The notes: a model not told the origin generated them from the letters alone. Counted from the first letter of the stretch, positions 1 through 9,957 are shown. The stretch: DNA of 26,924 nucleotides from CAZCZZ01 sp964503335 (GCA_964503335.1 CAZCZZ010000058.1:1-26924); one strand, 5' to 3'. Translations and numbers: made by a program.

Positions 1-119
1 GAAAGGATGCTACTTCAGTCCTGTTGACAAACCACATGCCTGAACTCCGTGGGCACTATTCGGTTCGGAATTCCGTGTATTCCGTGTGTTCCGTGGGCAA
101 GAATCTTGTCGGAATCTCT
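1..119. repeat. Intergenic end with tandem 9-base repeat
   Basis: No gene is visible in this edge segment, which lies downstream of the uup-like gene. Positions 71-97 are three near-identical tandem 9-mers (TTCCGTGTA, TTCCGTGTG, TTCCGTGGG), and a fourth related unit, CTCCGTGGG, lies near 45-53. The array can be read as a short open frame of repeated Thr-Glu codons on the minus strand, but it has no ribosome site or domain. I read it as a non-coding simple repeat. Only a weak 4-bp hairpin is present, so the terminator of the neighbouring gene is not obvious. Confidence 0.5.
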
Positions 120-1895
<1,776 letters not shown>

Positions 1896-1932
1896 AAGGG
1901 GCGGGAAGGTACCCGTTGGACTGCGAGTTGGC

Positions 1933-1961
1933 TTGTCAAAAAGGGGCGACCGACCTAAAGA
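1933..1961 (+). promoter_or_regulatory. Possible sigma70-type promoter
   Basis: TTGTCA (1933-1938) is followed after 17 bases by TAAAGA (1956-1961). This would start transcription only a few bases before the ATG at 1974, giving a nearly leaderless mRNA. That agrees with the lack of a visible Shine-Dalgarno sequence there. The -10 match is weak, so this is tentative. Confidence 0.25.
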
Positions 1962-1973
1962 GTCCCGCTGCAC

Positions 1974-2690
1974 ATGGATACAGACATCAAACCCGCGGCT
2001 TGGCGACGAACATGGGTGACAATCTCCGCATGCAGCGTTCTCCTCGCCTTCTACTGGCTGACCTATGCCTTTGCCCACGATTTCAACCAGAAGTACCTCC
2101 GCAGCGAGGACAAGTTGATCGAGTGGATCACTGCGCTTTCGTTCCTGTCAGCCTCCGTGATCCTGGCGCGTCTTTCCTTCATAACGCGAAAGTGGAGTGC
2201 GGCGTATCTTGCCTGCATCGCGGTGTTCTTCTTCGTGTGTGCAGGCGAAGAGATGAGTTGGGGGCAACGGATCATCGGCTTCGAAACGCCCGAGTCGATT
2301 CGCAACGTGAATGAGCAGAACGAGTTTAATCTCCACAACCTGAAGTCCGAAATCATTCACCCGAAGGACATCGTCGCCACCCTCATCAAACTCTTCGGCA
2401 TCGTGGCCCCGCTGGTGGCGTGGAACCGGTGGCCAAAGTTTATCCCTCTGGTCGCGGTTGTGCCGGTGTTTGTATTCGGCGAGTTGCTAAGCCCGGTCCG
2501 CAAGCTGATCCAACCGTGGGCGAATGAAACTTTCAGCGCCGCAACGGCGTTGGAGCTAAAGCTGGATACGGCGGAGTTCAGCGAAATGATGTGGGGCGTC
2601 GCTGTGTTTGTGGCCGCACTGGCCATCCGCGCGGCGTGGAAACAGAACGCTGAATCTACAGCAGACAGACCCGGAGCGAACAACTTTTAG
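1974..2690 (+). CDS. Multipass membrane protein with EExSWGQR motif, function unknown
   Basis: A 238-residue integral membrane protein with about six hydrophobic segments (near 15-35, 50-70, 76-91, 133-150, 156-172 and 203-222). Right after the third segment is the polar motif GEEMSWGQR (91-99), followed by a stretch ending EFNLHN (117-122), and acidic residues precede the last helix (E201, E204). From memory the EExSWGQ...NLHN pattern recurs in uncharacterised bacterial membrane proteins. Conserved Glu and His at a membrane face could suggest a metal site or catalysis, but this is inference. The spacing differs from the EExxxR motif of CPBP proteases. It is transcribed divergently from the uup-like gene, with a 78-base gap. 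There is no Shine-Dalgarno before the chosen ATG, and no better in-frame start would keep helix 1. Confidence 0.8.
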   Translation: MDTDIKPAAWRRTWVTISACSVLLAFYWLTYAFAHDFNQKYLRSEDKLIEWITALSFLSASVILARLSFITRKWSAAYLACIAVFFFVCAGEEMSWGQRIIGFETPESIRNVNEQNEFNLHNLKSEIIHPKDIVATLIKLFGIVAPLVAWNRWPKFIPLVAVVPVFVFGELLSPVRKLIQPWANETFSAATALELKLDTAEFSEMMWGVAVFVAALAIRAAWKQNAESTADRPGANNF

Positions 2691-2770
2691 ACACCCGCTT
2701 CGCTCAAAGTCGCGAAGGTCATGAAGTCTTCTTCGCTATCTTCGCGCCCTTCCTGTGAAGACTCGGCAGG
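2691..2770. other. Convergent intergenic spacer with GCGAAG/CTTCGC repeats
   Basis: An 80-base gap between two converging genes. It contains CGCGAAG (2711-2717) and its complement CTTCGCG (2740-2746), with further CTTCGC and GAAG units between. The spaced arms could form a weak hairpin, but there is no T-run, so I do not call a terminator. The tract resembles degenerate repeats of a short GCGAAG unit. Confidence 0.35.
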
Positions 2771-3400
2771 CTAAAGTAGAGGCTTGAGCGACTTCCAGAC
2801 GATGTCGGCGATGATCTTTTGGCCTTCTGCGGTCGGATGAATGGTGTCGTCCTGGTTCAACTTCGGTTTCCCCGCGACACCCTCCAGCAGGAACGGAATA
2901 AAGCGCACGTCCGCTTGTTTGGCCACGCGCGGATAGACTCCGGCGAAAGCGGACGCGTAGGGGAGTCCCATGTTCGGCGGCATCTTCATGCCCGCGAGGA
3001 TGATCGTAGCGTCAGGATATCTTGCCCGGACCTTTTCGATGATCGCGATGAGGTTCTTTTCCAACTCCTCCACGGGCAGTCCACGCAGGCCGTCGTTGCC
3101 TCCGATGGCTAGAACGAGAATGTCGAATCGCTGCTGCATGATCCAGTCGAGCCGCCGGAGGACGCCGGACGAGGTGTCGCCGCTGATGCCGGCGGGTACG
3201 ACCCGGTACGGCAGGGCTTCATCTCGAATCCGTTGTTGGATAAGGGCTGGATATGCTTCTTCCGGCGACACGCCGTAGCCCGCCGTCAAGCTGTCGCCGA
3301 GAAACACAATGGTCTTCTCCGCATCCGCTGCAAATGCGATGACGCAGGATAGATAAAAACCAGCCGCGAGGTACAGTAGGCGCATGTTGAACGAGAACAT
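2771..3400 (-). CDS. tesA: Exported SGNH/GDSL esterase, TesA-like (thioesterase I / lysophospholipase L1)
   Basis: A 209-residue enzyme close in length to E. coli TesA. It hydrolyses ester or thioester bonds of acyl lipids in the periplasm. The N-terminus is a signal peptide ending near AFAADA. SGNH blocks are complete: GDSLT at 35-39 with nucleophile Ser37, a glycine block AGISGDTSSG (about 70-79), GGND (100-103), and DTIHP (185-189) with catalytic Asp185 and His188. The frame has two candidate starts, 3400 and 3385; neither has a strong ribosome site, and both give a signal peptide. With the 3385 start, its ATG overlaps the divergent ybbA ATG by two bases. The arrangement tesA divergent from ybbA-ybbP is the same as in E. 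coli and supports a shared role in envelope lipid handling. Confidence 0.92.
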   Translation of the reverse strand: MFSFNMRLLYLAAGFYLSCVIAFAADAEKTIVFLGDSLTAGYGVSPEEAYPALIQQRIRDEALPYRVVPAGISGDTSSGVLRRLDWIMQQRFDILVLAIGGNDGLRGLPVEELEKNLIAIIEKVRARYPDATIILAGMKMPPNMGLPYASAFAGVYPRVAKQADVRFIPFLLEGVAGKPKLNQDDTIHPTAEGQKIIADIVWKSLKPLL

Positions 3401-4061
3401 ACTTCACGTGGAAAACCTCGGCAAAGAATTTGCCTCCACCTCGCACCGGCTGACGGTCTTGTCCGGTGTCTCCTTCGAGCTGGCGCAGGGTGAGTCGTGC
3501 GCGCTGGTCGGCCCCTCGGGTAGCGGCAAGACGACCCTGCTCGGATTGTGCGCGGGACTGGATGAACCATCGCATGGAAGCGTTCACCTGCTCGGTCGCA
3601 ACCTGGCGCAGCTCCGTGACGATGACCGCGCCCGCCTTCGGCGTGACGAGGTGGGCTTCGTGTTCCAGTCCTTCCAGCTCATGCCGACCCTCACGGCGTT
3701 GGAGAATGTCCTCGTACCCTTGGAGCTGAAAGGCGAGGGCAGGGCCTCCGTGGCGCGGGCGAGCGATATCCTGTCGCGTGTGGGCCTCGCCGACCGTCTT
3801 GATCATTACCCGTCCCAGCTCTCCGGCGGCGAGCAGCAGCGCGTGGCCCTTGCGCGGGCTTTCGTCCATCGACCGCGGATCCTGTTCGCCGACGAACCCA
3901 CGGGCAATCTCGACGAGGAGACGGCGGCGAATGTCATCGATCTGCTCTTTGAATTGAACCGCGACGCGCAGACCACGTTGTTCCTGGTCACGCACGACGC
4001 GGAACTCGCCACGAAATGCGGGCGGGTGATCCGTCTTCGCGGAGGCCGCGTCGTGGCGTGA
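3384..4061 (+). CDS. ybbA: ABC transporter ATPase, YbbA (LolD/MacB type)
   Basis: Cytoplasmic ATPase of 225 residues that powers the permease encoded next to it. It has Walker A GPSGSGKTT (43-51), Q-loop Gln95 in the stretch GFVFQSF, signature LSGGEQQ (146-152), Walker B ILFADE (166-171), D-loop GNLD and H-loop His204. By sequence alone it could be called LolD, but the divergent tesA and the large ten-helix-type permease downstream make YbbA the better name. A possible Shine-Dalgarno GAGGT lies at 3368-3372. Its TGA stop (4059-4061) overlaps the next ATG by one base, so the two genes are almost certainly translationally coupled. Its promoter must lie inside tesA, because the two genes leave no gap. 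Confidence 0.92.
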   Translation: MLNENILHVENLGKEFASTSHRLTVLSGVSFELAQGESCALVGPSGSGKTTLLGLCAGLDEPSHGSVHLLGRNLAQLRDDDRARLRRDEVGFVFQSFQLMPTLTALENVLVPLELKGEGRASVARASDILSRVGLADRLDHYPSQLSGGEQQRVALARAFVHRPRILFADEPTGNLDEETAANVIDLLFELNRDAQTTLFLVTHDAELATKCGRVIRLRGGRVVA

Positions 4062-6529
4062 TGACGGGTGGACTATCCTTCCTCGCCCGCATGGCGTGGC
4101 GCGATTTGCGCGCACAGCCGTCGCGTTGGATCATCTGTGCTCTGTCGATCAGCCTTGGCGTCGGCTCGCTCGTCGCACTTTCGTCACTCCGCCTCGGTTT
4201 CGCCTCGATGGTGGAGGATCAGTCGCTGCGCCTGCTGGGTGCCGACGTCGTCATCAGCAGTCGTCGGCCGTTTCCGGCCGGGGCCGACGCGTATATCGAG
4301 GGTCTTGATGCGACGTCTGTGCGCGAAATCAGTTTCCGCTCCATGGTCTATTTCCCTTCGGCGGCGCGTTCGCGGCTCGTGGAAGTGCGGGCCATTGACG
4401 GGTCGCTTCCGCTCTATGGCGAAGCAGAAACGGAACCGCGCGTGAGCGGCGGATTGTTGCCGTCGCCGGGTTCCATCATCGCGGATCGCAATCTCCTCTA
4501 TCAGTTCGGCGTGGCCGAAGGCGACGCGATCCAACTGGGCGAGAGCACGTTTCGTGTCGAGGCCGCCCTGAGGAAGGCGCCGGGTGAATCGCCGGCGGAG
4601 TCCTTCATCGCGCCGCGTATCTATGTCCCGAAGGACGCGCTGGCCGCGACCGGACTGCTGCAGCCTGGCAGCGTGGCGACGTACCGCGTGCATCTTCGTC
4701 GCGGGCCGACGGCACCGGATGGCGAGAACATCCGCAACGCGCTACGCTCGTGGAACCTTGATGTGCAGACGGCCGAGCGACGGCGGAAGCAGCTCGTCAA
4801 TGAATCGGAAGGGCTGTCCCGCTTCCTTGGACTCGTGGGCTTTGCCGCGTTGGTGCTTGGCTGTCTCGGTGTCGTTTCAGCCGTTCATGCCTACACGCGC
4901 GAGAGCCGGGCCTCGGCGGCGATTCTTGAATGCCTTGGCGCAACCGCGGCGCAGGCTCGCGGTGTCTTCGTCGTGGCGACCGCGATGGTGACGGCGTTCG
5001 GTACCGCGCTCGGGATCGGATTCGGTTTCGCCGTCCAGGCCGTTCTGCCGGTCCTCCTGCGCGACTTCCTGCCCGTCGAGCTGTCGCGGGTGCCGGCAAT
5101 GTCTGCTGTGATGGAGGGCACGGTGGTCGGTTTCGGCCTCGCGCTGCTTTCAGCCTGGTGGCCGCTGCGCGGGCTGCGCGACGTGTCGCCGCTGGGCTTG
5201 TTGCGAGCCGACATCGACCCGGTTCACGACAACCGGACGGATTGGTTTGCGGCGATCGTGCTGACGGCGGGCGCAGCCGTCGCGGGCGCGTGGCTGGCCG
5301 ATGTCTGGTGGCACGGTATCGTCTTTGCGTTGGGTGTGGTCATCCTCCTGTGTGTCCTCATGCTCGCCGGGCTGGGACTCCGCGCCGCGGCGCGGAGTCT
5401 TGCACCGTCATCGCTGGCCTACGAACTTCGACAAGGCATTGCCAACCTCTACCGGCCACGGAACCAAACGCTCTTCATGACATCGATCCTGGGTCTTTGC
5501 ATCTGCACCGTGGTCACGCTGGGGCTGCTGCAGGATTCGTTGCTCGCGCGCCTCGCGCTGCCGGAGGAAGGCGACCAGCCGAATACCGTGCTTATCGACG
5601 TGCAGACGGACCAAAGGGATGTTGTGTCTGCCGCAGTGAAGGCGCTGGGGATGCCTGTGCAGCATTTGACCCCAATCGTGCCGATGCGCATCACGAAGCT
5701 GGCGGGTCGGACCGTGCGACAGATTGAAGACGACCCCGGTCTTGGCATTCCCGATTGGACGTTCCGTCGCGAGTACCGGAGCACGTATCGTGCATCGCTG
5801 AGCCCGACGGAGCGCCTTATGTCCGGCGCATGGCAGCGACGGTTCGCGGCGACGAATGGTCCCGTGCCTATCTCGATGGAGGAGGGGATTGTCGAATCGC
5901 TGAAGCTCAAGCTGGGCGATCCGGTCACGTTCGACGTGCAGGGCCTGATGCTGGATACCTACGTCGCGAGCATCCGCGAGGTGGATTGGCAAAGCATGCA
6001 GCCGAACTTCTTCGTGGTGTTCCCGACCGGCGTGCTTGAAGACGCGCCGCAGTCGTTTGCGCTGTTCTCGCGGGTGGATAGCGATGAGCAGATGGCCACT
6101 CTGCAGCGAACGTTGGCCGACGACTTTCCGACGCTCACGGTCATCGACATCTCGATGGTACTGGAGTCCGTCCGCACCCTTGTGACGAAGATGACCTCCG
6201 CCATCAAGTTCCTTGCCGTCGTGGCGGCCATCGCCGGGTTACTTGTGCTTGTGAACGCGCTGAACGCTGGCGGATCCGCGCGCAGGCAGGAGATGCGCCT
6301 GTTGCATGTTCTCGGTGGCACGCGCAACCAACTTCGAACCGTCGCGCTCGCCGAACTCACGTCGCTAGCCCTGCTGGGCATTGTCGCCGGAACAACACTG
6401 GCCCTGCTGGCCTCGTGGCTCATGGCGGTCTATCTCTTCGAAATGCCGCTGGCGCTTTCCTTCGCGACGCTGCTGGTGCCCGGCACCGTGGCGATGGTGA
6501 TTACGTTGGTGGCAGGGTTGCGGAGGTAG
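4061..6529 (+). CDS. ybbP: FtsX/MacB-superfamily ABC permease, YbbP
   Basis: An 822-residue inner-membrane permease, close to the size of E. coli YbbP. The layout is one N-terminal helix (about 20-40), a long periplasmic domain, three helices (about 260-360) containing an FtsX core, more central helices (about 395-440 and 470-490), a second periplasmic domain, and a C-terminal FtsX core of three helices (about 690-815). This duplicated form matches YbbP rather than the four-helix LolC/E or MacB. Type VII ABC systems of this kind do mechanical work on periplasmic partners rather than import. To my knowledge E. coli YbbAP works with TesA, and the same three genes are neighbours here. The open frame extends to 4016, but the ATG at 4061, overlapping the ybbA stop as TGATG, is the sensible start. 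Confidence 0.9.
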   Translation: MTGGLSFLARMAWRDLRAQPSRWIICALSISLGVGSLVALSSLRLGFASMVEDQSLRLLGADVVISSRRPFPAGADAYIEGLDATSVREISFRSMVYFPSAARSRLVEVRAIDGSLPLYGEAETEPRVSGGLLPSPGSIIADRNLLYQFGVAEGDAIQLGESTFRVEAALRKAPGESPAESFIAPRIYVPKDALAATGLLQPGSVATYRVHLRRGPTAPDGENIRNALRSWNLDVQTAERRRKQLVNESEGLSRFLGLVGFAALVLGCLGVVSAVHAYTRESRASAAILECLGATAAQARGVFVVATAMVTAFGTALGIGFGFAVQAVLPVLLRDFLPVELSRVPAMSAVMEGTVVGFGLALLSAWWPLRGLRDVSPLGLLRADIDPVHDNRTDWFAAIVLTAGAAVAGAWLADVWWHGIVFALGVVILLCVLMLAGLGLRAAARSLAPSSLAYELRQGIANLYRPRNQTLFMTSILGLCICTVVTLGLLQDSLLARLALPEEGDQPNTVLIDVQTDQRDVVSAAVKALGMPVQHLTPIVPMRITKLAGRTVRQIEDDPGLGIPDWTFRREYRSTYRASLSPTERLMSGAWQRRFAATNGPVPISMEEGIVESLKLKLGDPVTFDVQGLMLDTYVASIREVDWQSMQPNFFVVFPTGVLEDAPQSFALFSRVDSDEQMATLQRTLADDFPTLTVIDISMVLESVRTLVTKMTSAIKFLAVVAAIAGLLVLVNALNAGGSARRQEMRLLHVLGGTRNQLRTVALAELTSLALLGIVAGTTLALLASWLMAVYLFEMPLALSFATLLVPGTVAMVITLVAGLRR

Positions 6530-6660
6530 GGACAGGCGCCAGCCTGCCCCCTGATGACAGGCGGGGCTGGCAGGTCCCTGCCGAGCCGTCAGAGACACGC
6601 AGATCGGCGAACCGGCTCACCGGGACGGTTCGCCCTACCCGTGGGAAAATCAGGAGACTG
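6530..6660. repeat. Composite intergenic repeat, locus 1 (hairpin module plus GGCTCACC module)
   Basis: A spacer between converging ybbP and the TPR lipoprotein gene. Its left part has nested hairpins: GCCAGCC pairs with GGCTGGC, and GGCAGG pairs with CCTGCC across a 2-base gap. Its right part (6613-6639) is the repeat core that begins CGGCTCACCGGGACGG and ends GCCCTACC. Here the core also forms a perfect 9-bp stem, GGCGAACCG (6606-6614) with CGGTTCGCC (6626-6634). Related cores occur at 22226, 22336 and 25952. The stems may also serve as a transcription stop for both genes, but there is no T-run. Confidence 0.6.
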
Positions 6661-8781
6661 CTAGAGGTCGGGTTCGTCGGCGGGCTCGACTGCACGATCG
6701 GTGGAGTTGGTTCGCTCTTTCTGGCGATCCTTCTTCTCGGCATCCTTTGCGCGCTGCTCCTGGAAGGTCTTGGCTTCGCTGCGGAGTGGTTCGAGATCGA
6801 CGTTAAGGTTCGTGAGTCGTTTGCCTAGTTCTTCCTGTTCGGGATCGAGCACGAAAGAGCGCTTCCAGTAGTTCAAGGCTTTGTCGGGCTTGCCAAGCTT
6901 CTCCATGACGTCGCCCATGTGCTGGACGATGGTGGGATCCTCGGGCATGAGATTGGCGGCGCGGCGGACTTCGACCAGCGCTTTTTCGTAATCGCCCTTC
7001 ATGAAATAGATCCAGCCCAGGGTGTCGATAAACGCGGCGTTCTCGGGCTCCAATTCGAGGGACTTCTGCGACAGCTCGAGGCATTCATCGAGTTTTAAGC
7101 CCTGCTCGGCCCACATGTAGGCGATGTAGTTGTAGGCCTCGGCATGTGCCGGATCCAATTCGATACACTTCCGGAATTTCGCATCCGCTTCGTCGAACAG
7201 TTTCTGCCGTTCCAGTGCTGCGCCGTACCAGAAATAGAATAGCGGCGTAAGGAAGTTCTCGCTACCCTCCCGTCCCTCGGCCATTTCCTCGGCCTTGCCG
7301 AACGAGGCCGATGCCTTCGCGTGGTCCTTGCCGTAGCTGTTCAGGAGACCCATGTAGATATAGAGCTGCGGGTCTTCGGGCGTTTTGGCGGCGAGGTGGT
7401 CGAGCACGGCCAGGTTACGCTGGAGTTCGATGTCGCCCTGGTCCGCCATGACCTGCTGCATGAACGCTTCGAGATAGGCCGGGTTGCTCTTCATCGTTTG
7501 GAGCAGCTTGTCGGCGGCTTCTGCAGTCTTGCCCGCGCGCTTGAAGCTGATGGCGTGGTTCAGGCTGAAGGACGGCGTCATGGGCTCGGTCTTGCTGTCG
7601 TCGAGCAGCGACTGGGCCTTGCCAAACGCATCCAGCGCCTTCTCGTAATTCTTCTGGCCCATGTGAATGTACGCGAGCATTTCGGCGAGCCGCGATTCGT
7701 GGGGCAGGGCGGTGAGTCCTTCCTCCAGGACCTTGATCGCCTCATCGGGCGACTTGTCGGCGTACATCAGCGCGAGCTTCAGATACGCGGCCGGTTCGTT
7801 CGGTCCCGCCTTGGATGCGAGGGTGAAGTTGAGCACGGACTTGTCGCGATCGCCCAGCTGCTCGTACAGCTCGCCGAGGTAGAAGAATACGCGGGAGTTG
7901 GAAGGTTGTTCGCGGGCGATCCGTTCCAGCGTCTCGATGGCCTTCTCCTTGTTGCCCATCGCCACGAAGCTCATCGCGAGCTTCTGCTTTACGCGCAGAT
8001 CGTCGGGGTTCAGCGCCTCGATCTTCTCGAAGCATGCGATGGCTTTCTCGACGCGCTGGTCGAGGATGTAGAGATCTCCAAGCAGATAGAGCAGGGCCTC
8101 CTTGGAAGAATTCTTCTCAGAAGCCTCCTCCATCAACGGGATCAAGCGCTCGATATGCGTCCGATCCCCATCATCTATATCGCCGGCGGCAGCCCGACGA
8201 ATGAAAAGTTCACCGAGTACCCTAAGGATGTCGACATTGTCATCGATCCGTGTTGAAGCCTCTTCGAGCAGGATGATGCCTTCCTCTGCGCGGTTCAGCT
8301 TGATGAGCAGTCCAGCGGCCTCGACATAGCCGGCGGGCGATGCGGGCGACAGCTTGCGCAGACGCGCATAGACATCAAGCGCGGCGGATTCCTGATCCGA
8401 TGCCCGATAGACGAGGGCGAGCCATAGCCAGGCCTTTTCAGACTTGGGATGACTTTCCGTGTACGTTTCGAGCAACTCACGGGCTTCGTCGAAACGACGC
8501 TCCTGAAGGAGCGCCATGGCTAGACGAAAATGCAGCTCCTCATGGTCGGGATCGAGTGCGACTGCTGCCTGGAAGTTCGAAATGGCAGCAGTCGGTTCGT
8601 TCTCCGACTCGTGGAGCACACCCTGGCTGAAATAGGCAAGGGCGCGGGCAAAGCGATCACGTTCCTCTGCGGATGAACCGCCGGAACCCGCATCGCGCGG
8701 TTGCTGCAGACTCTGGCAACCGGGTAAACCCGATGCCAGAATCAGAAGCAGACAAGCCGCGAGACCTCGCTTTGCCTGCAT
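6661..8781 (-). CDS. TPR-repeat lipoprotein
   Basis: A 706-residue predicted lipoprotein. The N-terminus has a basic start, a hydrophobic core and the lipobox LPGC with Cys22 as the lipidation site, so it should be anchored in the membrane and face the periplasm. From about residue 48 to 660 it is a near-continuous run of tetratricopeptide repeats, with recurring patterns such as alanine at helix-packing positions and P at repeat ends (ALDPDHEELHFRLA, LEPENAAFIDTLGWIYF). The last 35 residues are Lys/Glu-rich. TPR superhelices bind proteins; the partner is unknown. A GAGG ribosome site precedes the ATG. It lies 38 bases behind the bS22-like gene and may share transcription with it and hisG. 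Resemblance to TPR proteins of exopolysaccharide or PEP-CTERM systems is possible but cannot be decided here. Confidence 0.88.
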   Translation of the reverse strand: MQAKRGLAACLLLILASGLPGCQSLQQPRDAGSGGSSAEERDRFARALAYFSQGVLHESENEPTAAISNFQAAVALDPDHEELHFRLAMALLQERRFDEARELLETYTESHPKSEKAWLWLALVYRASDQESAALDVYARLRKLSPASPAGYVEAAGLLIKLNRAEEGIILLEEASTRIDDNVDILRVLGELFIRRAAAGDIDDGDRTHIERLIPLMEEASEKNSSKEALLYLLGDLYILDQRVEKAIACFEKIEALNPDDLRVKQKLAMSFVAMGNKEKAIETLERIAREQPSNSRVFFYLGELYEQLGDRDKSVLNFTLASKAGPNEPAAYLKLALMYADKSPDEAIKVLEEGLTALPHESRLAEMLAYIHMGQKNYEKALDAFGKAQSLLDDSKTEPMTPSFSLNHAISFKRAGKTAEAADKLLQTMKSNPAYLEAFMQQVMADQGDIELQRNLAVLDHLAAKTPEDPQLYIYMGLLNSYGKDHAKASASFGKAEEMAEGREGSENFLTPLFYFWYGAALERQKLFDEADAKFRKCIELDPAHAEAYNYIAYMWAEQGLKLDECLELSQKSLELEPENAAFIDTLGWIYFMKGDYEKALVEVRRAANLMPEDPTIVQHMGDVMEKLGKPDKALNYWKRSFVLDPEQEELGKRLTNLNVDLEPLRSEAKTFQEQRAKDAEKKDRQKERTNSTDRAVEPADEPDL

Positions 8782-8819
8782 GATACGCCTCGCTTAAAAG
8801 TTGTGACTAAACGTCGCCG

Positions 8820-8909
8820 CTACTTCTTCTTATGGCGACTCGCACGCAAACGTTTACGGCGCTTATGCTTCGCCATCTTCTTGCGGCGCTTCTTCTTGAT
8901 AGAGCCCAT
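8820..8909 (-). CDS. Small basic protein of the bS22/mS38 (AURKAIP1/COX24) family
   Basis: A 29-residue gene reading MGSIKKKRRKKMAKHKR and then RKRLRASRHKKK, with more than half of its residues Lys or Arg. The GS-x-KKRRKKM-KHK pattern matches the COX24/AURKAIP1 C-terminal domain, known as small-subunit ribosomal protein mS38 in mitochondria and bS22 in mycobacteria. It likely lines the rRNA at the decoding region of the 30S subunit. It has a strong ribosome site: AAGAGGAG lies just upstream of the ATG at 8909. It sits between hisG (40-base gap) and the TPR lipoprotein (38-base gap) on the same strand. Family recognition is from memory of the motif; the short length means a chance match is possible but unlikely given the ribosome site. 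Confidence 0.82.
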   Translation of the reverse strand: MGSIKKKRRKKMAKHKRRKRLRASRHKKK

Positions 8910-8949
8910 AGCTCTCCTCTTCGTTCCATCTTTCCGCAGGCCTGAAGAC

Positions 8950-9831
8950 CTACGGAACCACTTTGTTTAGTGGGATTTCGATAATACCTTCCGCGCCAGC
9001 TGTTTTCAACTGGGGAATCAGGTCGCGAACGACAGGTTCGTCGACCACGGATTCAACTGCATACCAACCGTCGGTCGCTAGGCCGTTGACTGTAGGCGCA
9101 TGCATCGCCGGCAACAGCTTCGTGACCGTATCGAGATTGCCCTTCTGCACGTTCAGCTTCAGCAGGACCTTGGTCTCTGCTGCGAGGGCGCCGCGCAGGA
9201 GCATCGCGATCTGCTCGATCTTCTTGCGCTTCCAGGGGTCGGTCCAAGCCTTCTTGTTCGCAATCAGCCGCGTGGTCGATTCGAGGCAGGTGTCGACGAT
9301 GCGCAGGTTGTTCGCGCGGAGGGACGATCCCGTCTCCGTGATCTCCACGATGGCGTCCACGAGCTCCGGCGCTTTTACTTCGGTCGCGCCCCACGAGAAT
9401 TCGACCTCGGCTTTGACGCCGTGCTTGGCCAGATACTGCTTCGTAATGCCCACGGCTTCCGTGGCGATGCGCTTGCCTTCCAGATCCTTGACGGACTTCA
9501 CCGTCGAATCGTTCGGGACCGCAAGGACCCAGCGGACAGGGCGTAGGCCCGACTTGGCGTAGACGAGATTGGCGACTTCGTGAATGTCGGATTGATTCTC
9601 AACGATCCAGTCGTGACCGGTCAATCCGACGTCGAGCATGCCCTGTTCGACGTAGCGGCTGATCTCCTGGGCGCGGATGAGGCGCGCTGTGATTTCGGGG
9701 TCATCGACGCTGGGGACGTATGAGCGGGAGCCGGCCGAGATGTTGAAGCCGGCCTTCTTCATCATCGAGAATGTCGAGTCCTGAAGACTGCCCTTCGGCA
9801 GGCCAAGAACCAATTTGTTTGCAGTGCCCAT
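8950..9831 (-). CDS. hisG: ATP phosphoribosyltransferase, long form
   Basis: First enzyme of histidine synthesis; it joins ATP and PRPP to give phosphoribosyl-ATP in the cytoplasm. At 293 residues it is the long form (HisG-L), which carries its own C-terminal ACT-like histidine-sensing domain and needs no HisZ. Visible marks are LGLPKGSL at the start, GLTGHDW, the PRPP loop ITETGSSLRANNLRI, and a regulatory tail with KLLPAMHAPTVNGL. The frame can open at a GTG (9846), but the ATG at 9831 is preferred: GGAG lies about nine bases before it and the protein then begins MGTANKLVLGLPKG like its relatives. No other his genes are nearby. It is divergent from aroD. Confidence 0.95.
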   Translation of the reverse strand: MGTANKLVLGLPKGSLQDSTFSMMKKAGFNISAGSRSYVPSVDDPEITARLIRAQEISRYVEQGMLDVGLTGHDWIVENQSDIHEVANLVYAKSGLRPVRWVLAVPNDSTVKSVKDLEGKRIATEAVGITKQYLAKHGVKAEVEFSWGATEVKAPELVDAIVEITETGSSLRANNLRIVDTCLESTTRLIANKKAWTDPWKRKKIEQIAMLLRGALAAETKVLLKLNVQKGNLDTVTKLLPAMHAPTVNGLATDGWYAVESVVDEPVVRDLIPQLKTAGAEGIIEIPLNKVVP

Positions 9832-9928
9832 TCCTGTCGTCTCCACTTTCGAGAAAGCGCGGCAGAATAGCAGTATTCAGTGATCAGTAAACAGGAATCC
9901 GTGAAAAACGGGGTGGTATCGTTTCGAG

Positions 9929-9957
9929 TTTTCACCCGCGCCATTCTGTCGCATAAT
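9929..9957 (+). promoter_or_regulatory. Candidate promoter of aroD
   Basis: TTTTCA (9929-9934), a 17-base spacer and CATAAT (9952-9957), a 5 of 6 match to the -10 consensus. The predicted start of transcription lies about 14 bases before the aroD ATG. It is the best sigma70-like site in the 146-base gap between hisG and aroD. Confidence 0.42.

Noticed and set aside
1896..2078. N-terminal extension of the uup-like frame
   Set aside because: It would overlap the divergent membrane protein gene and lies upstream of a start that matches the family.
2691..2770. Intrinsic terminator between the membrane protein gene and tesA
   Set aside because: The complementary CGCGAAG/CTTCGCG arms are short and spaced, and no T-run follows on either strand.
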